Assembly (NCBI RefSeq): GCF_001524445.2
Contig: NZ_CP013417.1
Span: 4,154,001 to 4,218,000, forward strand
Reading direction: 5' to 3'
Length of the DNA stretch: 64,000 bases
Origin: Burkholderia savannae
GTDB taxonomy: Bacteria > Pseudomonadota > Gammaproteobacteria > Burkholderiales > Burkholderiaceae
Shown here: positions 1 to 7,858 of the stretch, one piece after another
Position numbering within the stretch: the stretch's first letter is position 1
Layout of the letters: each line of letters starts with the position of its first letter
The notes under the pieces: model-generated
The model's database searches: none
What the model saw: only the letters and a program-made list of their open reading frames with translations
Told to the model about the DNA's origin: nothing
Made by a program: the position numbers and the translations under genes

Positions 1-2
1 TC

Positions 3-1070
3 GCGCCGCCCGCGATCGCGCTCGCGATCGGCGCGTACCTGCACGTGCAGTTTCCCGGCCTCGAGCCGAAGCACGCGGCGATGGGCGCGTACCTCGTGTT
101 CATGGCGCTCAACATCGTCGGCGTGCAGATCGCCGCGACGTTCGAGCTCGTCGTCACGCTGCTCGCGATCTTCGAGCTGCTCGTGTTCATGGGCGTCGTG
201 TCGCCGGGCTTCGCGTGGAGCAATTTCGTGAAGGGCGGCTGGGCGGGCGCGGATCACTTCAGCGTGGGGGCGTTCCACGGAATGTTCGCGGCGATTCCGT
301 TCGCGATCTGGTTCTTCCTCGCGATCGAGGGCGTCGCGATGGCGGCCGAGGAGGCGAAGAACCCGAAGCGCTCGATTCCGATCGCGTACGTGGCCGGCAT
401 CCTGACGCTCGTGCTGCTGGCGATCGGCGTGATGGTGTTCGCGGGCGGCGCGGGCGACTGGACCAAGCTCGCGAACATCAACGATCCGCTGCCGCAGGCG
501 ATGAAGTACATCGTCGGCGCGAACAGCGGCTGGATGCACATGCTCGTGTGGCTCGGCCTGTTCGGCCTCGTCGCGTCGTTTCACGGAATCATCCTCGGCT
601 ATTCGCGCCAGATCTTCGCGCTCGCCCGCGAAGGCTACCTGCCCGAATGGCTCGCGAAGGTGCATCCGCGCTTCAAGACGCCTTACCGCGCGATCCTCGC
701 GGGCGGCGTGGTCGGCATCGTCGCGATCTACAGCGACGAGCTGATTCAGTTCGGCGGCCAGACGCTCACCGCGAATATCGTGACGATGTCCGTGTTCGGC
801 GCTATCGTGATGTACATCGTCAGCATGGCCGCGCTGTTCAAGCTGCGCCGCGTGCAGCCGAAGATGGAGCGCCCGTTCCGCGCGCCGCTGTATCCGTTTT
901 TTCCGGCGTTCGCGCTCGTCGCGGCGCTCGTGTGCCTCGGCACGATGGTGTACTTCAACGCGCTCGTCGCGTCGATCTTCGTCGCGTTCGTCGCGCTCGG
1001 GTACGGCTACTTCCTCGCGACGCGCGCGCAGCGCGCGGCCGCGCCCGCCGACGCGCTGCTCGAGGAGTAG
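3..1070 (+). CDS. eat: Ethanolamine permease, APC family (5' end outside window)
   Basis: Inner-membrane amino acid/polyamine/organocation (APC) transporter, probably importing ethanolamine. The reading frame is open from base 3 with no stop, so the N-terminus lies upstream of the window. What is seen is a chain of hydrophobic helices and an APC-type stretch with 'FLAIEGVAMAAEEAKNPKRS' (a conserved loop in Eat-type permeases), followed by 'GYSRQIFALAREGYLPEW', another family hallmark. It is followed after 57 bp by eutB and eutC on the same strand. That order (permease, large subunit, small subunit) is the one known for ethanolamine use in pseudomonads and burkholderias that lack a microcompartment. 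The substrate is inferred from family resemblance and this context. Confidence 0.9.
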   Translation, partial: APPAIALAIGAYLHVQFPGLEPKHAAMGAYLVFMALNIVGVQIAATFELVVTLLAIFELLVFMGVVSPGFAWSNFVKGGWAGADHFSVGAFHGMFAAIPFAIWFFLAIEGVAMAAEEAKNPKRSIPIAYVAGILTLVLLAIGVMVFAGGAGDWTKLANINDPLPQAMKYIVGANSGWMHMLVWLGLFGLVASFHGIILGYSRQIFALAREGYLPEWLAKVHPRFKTPYRAILAGGVVGIVAIYSDELIQFGGQTLTANIVTMSVFGAIVMYIVSMAALFKLRRVQPKMERPFRAPLYPFFPAFALVAALVCLGTMVYFNALVASIFVAFVALGYGYFLATRAQRAAAPADALLEE

Positions 1071-1127
1071 CCACGCGCGCGCCGCGCGCCGGGGGGCGGC
1101 GCGCGGCCGTTACGACAAGGAGTCCAG

Positions 1128-2525
1128 ATGCGATATACGGAGACGATCGGTTCGCGCACCTACCGCTTCGCGGACCTGAAAACGCTGCTCGCGAAGGCGA
1201 GCCCTTTGCGTTCCGGCGACCAGCTCGCGGGCGTCGCGGCCGCGACCGAGGAGGAGCGCGTCGCCGCGAAGATGGCGCTCGCGAGCGTGCCGCTCGCCGC
1301 GTTCCTGAACGAGGCCGTGATCCCTTACGAGGACGACGAGGTGACGCGCCTCGTCGTCGACACGCATTCGCGCGACGCGTTCGCCGAGATTTCGCACCTG
1401 ACGGTCGGCGATTTCCGCAACTGGCTGCTGTCGAGCGCGGCGGACGCGGCCGCGCTCGAGCGCATCGCGCCCGGCCTCACGCCGGAGATGGTCGCGGCGG
1501 TGTCGAAGCTGATGCGCAACCAGGATCTGATCGCGGCGGCGAGGAAGCGCCGCGTCGTCACGCGCTTTCGGAACACCGTCGGGCTGCCGGGGCGGATGTC
1601 GGTGCGGCTGCAGCCGAACCATCCGACCGACGACGTGAAGGGGATCGCCGCGTCGATGCTCGACGGCCTGATGTACGGCTGCGGCGACGCGATGATCGGC
1701 ATCAATCCGGCGACCGACAGCCTCGCCGCGATCACGAAGCTGCTCGCGATGATCGACGCGTTTCGCGAGCGCTACCGCGTGCCGACGCAGTCGTGCGTGC
1801 TCACGCACGTGACGAACACGATCGCGGCGATCGAAAAGGGCGCGCCCGTCGATCTCGTGTTCCAGTCGATCGCGGGCACCGAGAAGGCGAACGCGAGCTT
1901 CGGCATTTCGCTTGCGCTGCTCGGCGAGGCGCGCGAAGCGGCGCTTGCGTTGAAGCGCGGCACGGTCGGCGACAACCTGATGTACTTCGAGACGGGCCAG
2001 GGCAGCGCGCTGTCGGCGAACGCGCATCACGGCGTGGATCAGCAGACCTGCGAGGTGCGCGCGTATGCGGTCGCGCGCGCGTTCGAGCCGTTTCTCGTCA
2101 ACACGGTGGTCGGCTTCATCGGGCCCGAATACCTGTACGACGGCAAGCAGATCATTCGCGCAGGGCTCGAGGATCACTTCTGCGGCAAGCTGCTCGGCGT
2201 GCCGATGGGCTGCGACATCTGCTATACGAACCACGCGGAAGCCGATCAGGACGACATGGACAACCTGCTGACGCTGCTCGGCGCGGCGGGCATCAACTTC
2301 ATCATGGGCATTCCCGGCGCGGACGACGTGATGCTCAACTATCAGAGCACGTCGTTTCACGATCAGCTGTACGTGCGCGAGGTGCTCGGCCTGCGCCGCG
2401 CGCCCGAGTTCGAGGAATGGCTGGAGACGATGGAGATCGCGGACGCGCACGGCGCGCTGCGCGCGGCGTCGACGCGCGTGCCGCTGCTCGCCGGCGCGAA
2501 CGACTGGATGGGGCTTTCCGCATGA
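1128..2525 (+). CDS. eutB: Ethanolamine ammonia-lyase large subunit
   Basis: Catalytic large chain of the adenosylcobalamin-dependent ethanolamine ammonia-lyase, which converts ethanolamine to acetaldehyde and ammonia. It is 465 residues, close to the family's usual 450-465. The sequence is EutB-like throughout, including 'RFRNTVGLPGRMSVRLQPNH' and 'GQGSALSANAHHGVDQQTCE' in the TIM-barrel active site region. Start ATG 1128 follows the purine-rich 'acaaggagtcc', a good ribosome binding site. The stop overlaps the eutC start (ATGA), which implies translational coupling of the two subunits. No eut microcompartment shell genes are visible, so acetaldehyde is presumably handled in the cytosol by the nearby aldehyde dehydrogenase at 3814-5334. 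Confidence 0.97.
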   Translation: MRYTETIGSRTYRFADLKTLLAKASPLRSGDQLAGVAAATEEERVAAKMALASVPLAAFLNEAVIPYEDDEVTRLVVDTHSRDAFAEISHLTVGDFRNWLLSSAADAAALERIAPGLTPEMVAAVSKLMRNQDLIAAARKRRVVTRFRNTVGLPGRMSVRLQPNHPTDDVKGIAASMLDGLMYGCGDAMIGINPATDSLAAITKLLAMIDAFRERYRVPTQSCVLTHVTNTIAAIEKGAPVDLVFQSIAGTEKANASFGISLALLGEAREAALALKRGTVGDNLMYFETGQGSALSANAHHGVDQQTCEVRAYAVARAFEPFLVNTVVGFIGPEYLYDGKQIIRAGLEDHFCGKLLGVPMGCDICYTNHAEADQDDMDNLLTLLGAAGINFIMGIPGADDVMLNYQSTSFHDQLYVREVLGLRRAPEFEEWLETMEIADAHGALRAASTRVPLLAGANDWMGLSA

Positions 2526-3313
2526 GCGACGCGGTCGAAAAGAACCCGTGGGGGCAACTGAAGTCGTTCACGAACGCGCGGATCGCGCTCGGCCGCGCGG
2601 GTAACAGCCTGCCGACCGCGCCGCTGCTCGCGTTCAACCTGTCGCATGCGCAGGCGCGCGACGCCGTTCACCAGCCGCTCGACGCCGACGCGCTGCGGTG
2701 CGATATCGAAGCGGCCGGCCTGCCGACGCTCGGCGTGCAGAGCGCCGCGCCGGATCGGCAGCATTACCTGCGCCGGCCGGATCTCGGCCGCAAGCTGTCG
2801 GACGACAGCCGCGCGCTGCTCGCCGCGCACCGCGCGTCGCTCGGCGACGCGCCCGACGTCGTGTTCGTGATCGGCGACGGGCTGTCGGCGTTCGCGGCCG
2901 CGAAGCAGGCGCTGCCGCTCCTGAGCGCGGTGCGGCCGAAGCTCGACGACTGGCGGATCGGGCCGGTCGTCGTCGCGCGGCAGGCGCGCGTCGCGCTCGG
3001 CGACGAGATCGGCGAGCTGCTCGGCGCGCGCCTCGTCGCGATGCTGATCGGCGAGCGGCCGGGCCTGAGCTCGCCGGATAGCCTCGGCGTGTATCTGACG
3101 TACGCGCCGAAGGTCGGCTGCCACGACGCGCAGCGCAACTGCATCTCGAACGTGCGCGCCGAGGGGCTGCCGCACGACGCGGCCGCGCACAAGCTGCACT
3201 ATCTGCTGACGCACGCACGGCGGCTCGGGCTGACGGGCGTCGGGCTCAAGGACGACAGCGATGCGTTGCTGCCGGCGGCGCGGGCGGAAGCGGAGCGTCT
3301 GGCGGCGGAGTAG
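2522..3313 (+). CDS. eutC: Ethanolamine ammonia-lyase small subunit
   Basis: Small chain of ethanolamine ammonia-lyase; it partners EutB to form the cobalamin-binding holoenzyme. The 263-residue product is family-sized. Recognisable stretches are 'MSDAVEKNPWGQLKSFTNAR' at the N-terminus, 'FVIGDGLSAFAAAKQALPLL' in the middle and 'APKVGCHDAQRNCISNVRAE' towards the C-terminus. The ATG at 2522 overlaps the eutB stop by 4 nt. The last ~70 bp overlap, on the opposite strand, the tail of a broken LysR-type gene (3246-3826). Confidence 0.96.
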   Translation: MSDAVEKNPWGQLKSFTNARIALGRAGNSLPTAPLLAFNLSHAQARDAVHQPLDADALRCDIEAAGLPTLGVQSAAPDRQHYLRRPDLGRKLSDDSRALLAAHRASLGDAPDVVFVIGDGLSAFAAAKQALPLLSAVRPKLDDWRIGPVVVARQARVALGDEIGELLGARLVAMLIGERPGLSSPDSLGVYLTYAPKVGCHDAQRNCISNVRAEGLPHDAAAHKLHYLLTHARRLGLTGVGLKDDSDALLPAARAEAERLAAE

Positions 3314-3826
3314 GCGCGCCGGCGGCGCGCGCGTCGCGCGCGAGGAAGCCCGGCCTGTAGCCGATCCCGAAACCCGCCGTCACCGCGGCGCGCAGCGCTT
3401 CCATGTCGTTGCACGTCATCGCGGCGCGCAGGTTCGGTGGTTCGCCGCCGTCGGGCAGCAGCGCCCACGGTTGCAGCTTGCCCGTCGTCGGAAAGCGTAG
3501 CGCACGCATCCGTGCGCGTCGGGTCGCGCAGCGTGCGCGGCGCGCCGGCTTGCGCGACGTACGCGGGCGATGCGCGCAGCAGAAAGCGCAACGGCCCGAG
3601 GCGGCGCGACATCGGGCCCGAATCGCGGAGCGCGCCGCTTCGGATCACCGCGTCGAAGCCGCCTTCGGCGACGTCGACGAGCTAATCGTTGAAGCCCGGA
3701 AGTCGAGATCCAGCTCGATTTCCGGATAGCGGCGCTTGAATTCCGGCAACGCGGGCAGCAGAAACCGATAGCGATCACGCGCAACCGGCGCGCGCCGCTG
3801 CCCGCGGGCGGGATCAGAAGAACCCG
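3246..3826 (-). pseudogene. LysR-type regulator remnant, effector domain only, several frameshifts
   Basis: Reading the minus strand and changing frame three times restores a LysR substrate-binding domain. 'LLPALPEFKRRYPEIELDLD' (about 3770-3690) continues in another frame as 'LVDVAEGGFDAVIRSGALRD' and 'RRLGPLRFLLRASPAYVAQA', then in a third frame as 'TTGKLQPWALLPDGG' and 'AAVTAGFGIGYRPGFLARDA' to a stop at 3246. The DNA-binding helix-turn-helix half is absent; the upstream end abuts the aldehyde dehydrogenase stop region. No single frame encodes a functional regulator, so it is a decayed gene. An in-frame TAG in 'acgattagctcg' (minus strand) marks further damage. Confidence 0.8.
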
Positions 3827-5334
3827 AGCGGCTTTTCGCTGTAGCTGACGAGCAGGTTCTTCGTCTGCTGATAGTGATCGAGCATCATCTTGTGCGTCTC
3901 GCGGCCGATGCCCGATTGCTTGTAGCCGCCGAACGCCGCGTGCGCCGGATACGCGTGATAGCAGTTCGTCCACACGCGGCCCGCCTGGATGCCGCGGCCG
4001 ACGCGGTACGCGCGGTTGCCGTCGCGCGTCCAGACGCCGGCGCCCAGGCCGTAGAGCGTGTCGTTCGCGATCTCGAGCGCTTCGTCCTCGGTCTTGAACG
4101 TCGTCACCGCGAGCACCGGCCCGAAAATCTCTTCCTGGAAGATGCGCATCTTGTTGTGGCCGCGGAACACGGTCGGCTTCACGTAATAGCCTTCGGCGAG
4201 CTCGCCGCCGAGCACGCTGCGCTCGCCGCCCGTCAGGCACTGCGCGCCTTCGTTGCGGCCGATGTCGATGTACGACAGGATCTTCTCGAGCTGCTCGGCC
4301 GACGCCTGCGCGCCGATCATCGTCTGCGAGTCGAGCGGATGGCCCTGCTTGATCGATTCGACGCGCTTCAACGCGCGCTCCATGAAGCGCTCGTAAATGC
4401 TCTCCTCGACGAGCGCGCGCGACGGGCACGTGCACACCTCGCCCTGATTCAGCGCGAACATCGCGAAGCCTTCGAGCGCCTTGTCGAAGTAGCCGTCGTC
4501 GCGGTCCATCACGTCGGCGAAGAAGATGTTCGGGCTCTTGCCGCCGAGCTCGAGCGTGACGGGGATCAGGTTCTCGCTCGCGTACTGCATGATGAGGCGG
4601 CCTGTCGACGTCTCGCCCGTGAACGCGATCTTCGAGATTCGCTTGCTCGACGCGAGCGGCTTGCCCGCCTCGAGCCCGAAGCCGTTGACGATGTTGAGCA
4701 CGCCGGGCGGCAGCAGATCCTGAACCAGCTCGGCGAACACGAGGATCGACGCGGGCGTCTGCTCGGCCGGCTTCAGCACGACGCAGTTGCCGGCCGCGAG
4801 CGCGGGCGCGAGCTTCCACGCGGCCATCAGCAGCGGAAAGTTCCACGGGATGATCTGGCCGACGACGCCGAGCGGCTCGTGGAAGTGATAGGCGACCATG
4901 TCGCCGCCGATGTCGGCGATCGAGCCTTCCTGCGCACGGATGCAGCCCGCGAAGTAGCGGAAGTGGTCGATTGCGAGCGGCACGTCGGCCGCGGTGGTCT
5001 CGCGCAGCGGCTTGCCGTTGTCGATCGTCTCGGCCACCGCGAGACGCGTGAGGTTCGCCTCCATCCGGTCGGCGATCTTGAGCAGCACGTTCGCGCGCTC
5101 GGCCGCGCCCGTCGCGGCCCAGCCCGCCTTCGCCGCGTGCGCGGCGTCGAGTGCGCGCTCGATGTCGGCTTCGCGCGAGCGAGGGATCGCGGTGAACGGC
5201 TGGCCGGTGACGGGCGAGACGTTGTCGAAATACTCGCCGCCGACCGGGGCGACCCATTCGCCGCCGATGAAATTCCCGTATTGCTTGCGGTACGGAAATT
5301 CGATGTTCAGGTGTTGCATGTCCGCGTGATTCAT
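3814..5334 (-). CDS. exaC: NAD-dependent aldehyde (acetaldehyde) dehydrogenase, ExaC/AldB type
   Basis: Cytosolic NAD(P)-dependent aldehyde dehydrogenase of 506 residues, probably oxidising the acetaldehyde released by EutBC to acetate. Visible family features are the substrate/cofactor motif '[20 protein letters not shown]' (about 161-180), '[13 protein letters not shown]', the general base Glu262 in '[10 protein letters not shown]' and the nucleophile Cys301 in '[11 protein letters not shown]'. The C-terminal '[12 protein letters not shown]' is also typical. Start was set at ATG 5334 because GAGGAG lies 6 nt upstream and the protein then begins like other ExaC proteins (MNHADMQ); longer starts read into the divergent intergenic region. 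It is transcribed away from eutR, and in Pseudomonas an ExaC-type enzyme serves ethanolamine and ethanol breakdown. Confidence 0.92.
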   Translation of the reverse strand: MNHADMQHLNIEFPYRKQYGNFIGGEWVAPVGGEYFDNVSPVTGQPFTAIPRSREADIERALDAAHAAKAGWAATGAAERANVLLKIADRMEANLTRLAVAETIDNGKPLRETTAADVPLAIDHFRYFAGCIRAQEGSIADIGGDMVAYHFHEPLGVVGQIIPWNFPLLMAAWKLAPALAAGNCVVLKPAEQTPASILVFAELVQDLLPPGVLNIVNGFGLEAGKPLASSKRISKIAFTGETSTGRLIMQYASENLIPVTLELGGKSPNIFFADVMDRDDGYFDKALEGFAMFALNQGEVCTCPSRALVEESIYERFMERALKRVESIKQGHPLDSQTMIGAQASAEQLEKILSYIDIGRNEGAQCLTGGERSVLGGELAEGYYVKPTVFRGHNKMRIFQEEIFGPVLAVTTFKTEDEALEIANDTLYGLGAGVWTRDGNRAYRVGRGIQAGRVWTNCYHAYPAHAAFGGYKQSGIGRETHKMMLDHYQQTKNLLVSYSEKPLGFF

Positions 5335-5640
5335 CGTTGCTCCTCGCATGTCGGTATCGGTGATGCGCCGCGCGACGTGCGCGACGCGCCTCCTTACGCC
5401 AAAACCGTGCCAGCGGGCCATGAGACGGTGCATCGGCGCGCCGGCGCGGGGCCCGGCGCGTGGGCGGCGCGACACAGCGCGCACGGCTGCGCCGCCGTTG
5501 AACAGCCGCCGCGCGCCGATTGTTCAGTTGCGGCACAGCGTGAAGGCGAGACCGGCGATTTTGGCGACGCTACGCTTCGGCATGGGAATTGCGTAATCGG
5601 ACGGATCGTTTCAGCTTCAGCGACGCAAAAAGGGGGCGCG
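5335..5640. promoter_or_regulatory. Divergent intergenic region, exaC / eutR
   Basis: About 306 bp separate the divergent starts of the aldehyde dehydrogenase and the AraC-type regulator, so both promoters must lie here. I see no gene. A purine-rich GAGGAG precedes exaC, and 'aaaagggggcg' precedes eutR. A binding site for the regulator is expected but no convincing repeat could be picked out by eye. Confidence 0.5.
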
Positions 5641-6666
5641 ATGGATCACGAGCACACCGGCGCCGAGACGACGGCGGAGGACACGGGACGCAGCGCGGAC
5701 GGCGACGGCACGGCCGGGCGCGCGCTCGTCAGCGTCGCGCACGACGCCGACGAGCAGGCGCGCAACCTGATCGGCTGGCGCCAGGCCTACGACCAGCTCG
5801 CGGCGGGCCGCTTCGTCGGCACGCTGACCGAGCTGCCGCTCGACACGATGAAGGTGTTCCGCGAGACGACGAGCCACACGCTGCGGCAGGCGTGCGAGGT
5901 GCGCGGCGACGCGTACTGGTTCGGCATCCCGGTCGCGCGCGACGGCGCGGCGCGCATCGACGCGCGGCCGATCGCCGCCGATGCGCTTGCGTTTCGCCCC
6001 GGCAACGTCGAGTTCGAGCTGCTGACGCCCGCGCAATTCTCGATCTTCGGCGTCGTCGTGCGCGGCGCGGTGCTGCGCCGCTATGCGGAGGAAGTCGAGC
6101 GCTGCGGGCTCGACGAGCGGCTGCCGCTCATGCCCGTCGTGAAGGTCGGCGAGGCGCGCCTCACGCGGCTTTGCGCGCTGCTCGCGCAGCGGCTCGACGA
6201 CGCGGACGCGATGAGCGCGGCGGGTGCGCCGTTGTCCGACTGCGCGCGCAACGATCTGCAGGCGGAAGTGCTCGCGGCGCTGTTCGACCTGTGCGCGTCG
6301 CCCGCCGCCGACGCGACCGTCGAGCATTCGTCGCGGCGGCGCAAGATCGTCGCGGCCGCGCGCGATTACGTGCTCGCGCACCGCTCGCGGCCCGTCGGCG
6401 TGCCGGAGCTGTGCGAGCAGCTGCACGTGAGCCGGCGCACGTTGCAGTACTGCTTCCAGGACGTGCTCGGCATGGCCCCCGCCACCTATTTGCGCGCGCT
6501 GCGGCTGAACGGCGTGCGGCGCGACCTGCGCGGGCGCGCGGCGGATTCGGTGCAGGACGTCGCGGCCGCGTGGGGGTTCTGGCATCTGAGCCAGTTCGCG
6601 ACCGACTATCGGCGGATGTTCGGCGCGCGGCCGTCGGAAACGCTGCGCGGCGCGCTGGCCTGCTGA
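5641..6666 (+). CDS. eutR: AraC-family regulator, EutR/EatR-like
   Basis: Transcription factor of 341 residues with a C-terminal AraC/XylS DNA-binding domain. The first helix-turn-helix is at 'VPELCEQLHVSRRTLQYCFQ', followed by 'VLGMAPATYLRALRLNGVRR' and, in the second, 'AAAWGFWHLSQFATDYRRMF'. The N-terminal ~220 residues form a sensor region with 'GRFVGTLTELPLDTMKVFRE', seen in ethanolamine regulators (EutR/EatR). Start ATG 5641 follows 'aaaaagggggcgcg'; an open frame extends far upstream only because it runs antisense through exaC. Placement divergent from exaC and close to eutBC supports activation of ethanolamine catabolism, probably with ethanolamine (and perhaps cobalamin) as effector; the effector is inferred. 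Confidence 0.88.
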   Translation: MDHEHTGAETTAEDTGRSADGDGTAGRALVSVAHDADEQARNLIGWRQAYDQLAAGRFVGTLTELPLDTMKVFRETTSHTLRQACEVRGDAYWFGIPVARDGAARIDARPIAADALAFRPGNVEFELLTPAQFSIFGVVVRGAVLRRYAEEVERCGLDERLPLMPVVKVGEARLTRLCALLAQRLDDADAMSAAGAPLSDCARNDLQAEVLAALFDLCASPAADATVEHSSRRRKIVAAARDYVLAHRSRPVGVPELCEQLHVSRRTLQYCFQDVLGMAPATYLRALRLNGVRRDLRGRAADSVQDVAAAWGFWHLSQFATDYRRMFGARPSETLRGALAC

Positions 6667-6699
6667 CGCGGCGCAAGACGCGGCCGCCGCGGCTTCGGC

Positions 6700-6741
6700 G
6701 CGATGCGGCGTGCGATGCGATGTGCGATGCGGCGTGCGATG
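6700..6741. repeat. 18-bp direct repeat, 24-bp period
   Basis: The 18-mer 'gcgatgcggcgtgcgatg' occurs at 6700-6717 and again at 6724-6741, in the 96-bp gap between the convergent eutR and GT9-like genes. It is a small local duplication with no evident function. Confidence 0.7.
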
Positions 6742-6762
6742 GCGATCGGCTTTCCGCCGCGC

Positions 6763-7827
6763 TCACTCCCGCGCCGGCGGCCACGCGAGCGCATCCCAAT
6801 CGATGCGCCGATACGCGGCGTCGACAAGCGCGATATCGTCGACGGCATCGCTTTTGTGGCGATTGCGCAACATCTCGGGCACATCAAGCCCGATCGCCGT
6901 GCAAAAAGGATAATCGCGCACCCGCAGCTCGGGCGCGATGCTCGAAAAGCACGCGAGCGTCGGCACGTCGAAGCCGGCCGCGATATGCACGGCCGACGTG
7001 TCTGCGCACATTACGACGCTCGCCTGCGCGACCCAGCCGATGAAGTGCGCGGTATCGCCGGAGTGGACGCTCACATCGACGTAGTCCGGATGATCGATCG
7101 GCTCGAAGCCGAGCACGGGCAGCCGGTAGATCCGCGCAAGCCGGTCGACGAGCGCCGCGCGCCGCGCGGGCGGAATGCTGCGCAGCGGCGTGCTGGCCTG
7201 CGGGCAGAAGAGCGCGTAGCGCCGGCCGCGCCATTCGGGCGGCGGCTCCGGAAGCGTCAGCCGGGCGAGCCAATGATTGCGCTTCGCATCGGCGGCGATC
7301 GATTCGGGCGGCACGCCGAGCGACGCGAGGAAGAAGTCGATCATCGGCCGCGTCGCGAACGCGGGCCAGTACAGGTGATTGCCGAGATCGATCCGCGTGT
7401 CGCTTTCCGGCAGCGCGGCCGCGGGCCAGGGCAGCGTGCGGATCGGCGCGATCGCGTCGGCCGCGAGCCGATACAGCGCGTCGACGTACGCGGGCGCATG
7501 CGCGGGCCGGTACAGCACGAAGCGCACGTGCGGATGGCGCGCCCGGATCGCCGCGAGCGCGGTCAGGCCGATCACCGAGTCGCCGAGCGCGACGCCCATC
7601 CCATTGATCACGTGAACGGTCGACAACGTCGCGTAATCGAGCGCGAACGGACGGCTTGCCGCATGCAACAGCCCGATGCGGCTCGCCGCGCCGGCGTAGC
7701 CGCGCGCGTCGGCGCCCGTGCATTCGAGATCGTAGGGCGCGACGAGCCGGCCGTCCGGCGACAGCAGCGTGCCGGGGTAGGTGAGCGCGTCGGCGGGCGG
7801 CAGCGCGGGGGCTGCGTGCGTCGTCAT
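6763..7827 (-). CDS. Glycosyltransferase family 9 / heptosyltransferase-like protein
   Basis: A 354-residue cytosolic protein with the two-lobed GT-B look of family 9 (ADP-heptose:LPS heptosyltransferases). 'VINGMGVALGDSVIGLTALA' (N-lobe) has the Gly-rich start of family 9 with the usual 'GD' motif. The C-lobe has 'CADTSAVHIAAGFDVPTLAC', equivalent to the nucleotide-sugar motif D-x-G-x-x-H-x-A-A. Start at ATG 7827 was chosen because it lies 31 nt after the stop of the thiamine-diphosphate enzyme (7859-9562); longer starts would overlap that gene. The pair forms an operon. The true donor and acceptor are unknown, and pairing with a thiamine enzyme rather than LPS-core genes is unusual. Confidence 0.75.
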   Translation of the reverse strand: MTTHAAPALPPADALTYPGTLLSPDGRLVAPYDLECTGADARGYAGAASRIGLLHAASRPFALDYATLSTVHVINGMGVALGDSVIGLTALAAIRARHPHVRFVLYRPAHAPAYVDALYRLAADAIAPIRTLPWPAAALPESDTRIDLGNHLYWPAFATRPMIDFFLASLGVPPESIAADAKRNHWLARLTLPEPPPEWRGRRYALFCPQASTPLRSIPPARRAALVDRLARIYRLPVLGFEPIDHPDYVDVSVHSGDTAHFIGWVAQASVVMCADTSAVHIAAGFDVPTLACFSSIAPELRVRDYPFCTAIGLDVPEMLRNRHKSDAVDDIALVDAAYRRIDWDALAWPPARE

Positions 7828-7858
7828 CGTCGCGAGCGCGGGCCTGCCGGATGCGCCG

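Noticed and set aside
215..3313. 1032-residue Arg-rich open frame over the permease and eutBC
   Set aside because: It is the +1 shadow of eat/eutB; only its last part (from 2522) is the real eutC frame.
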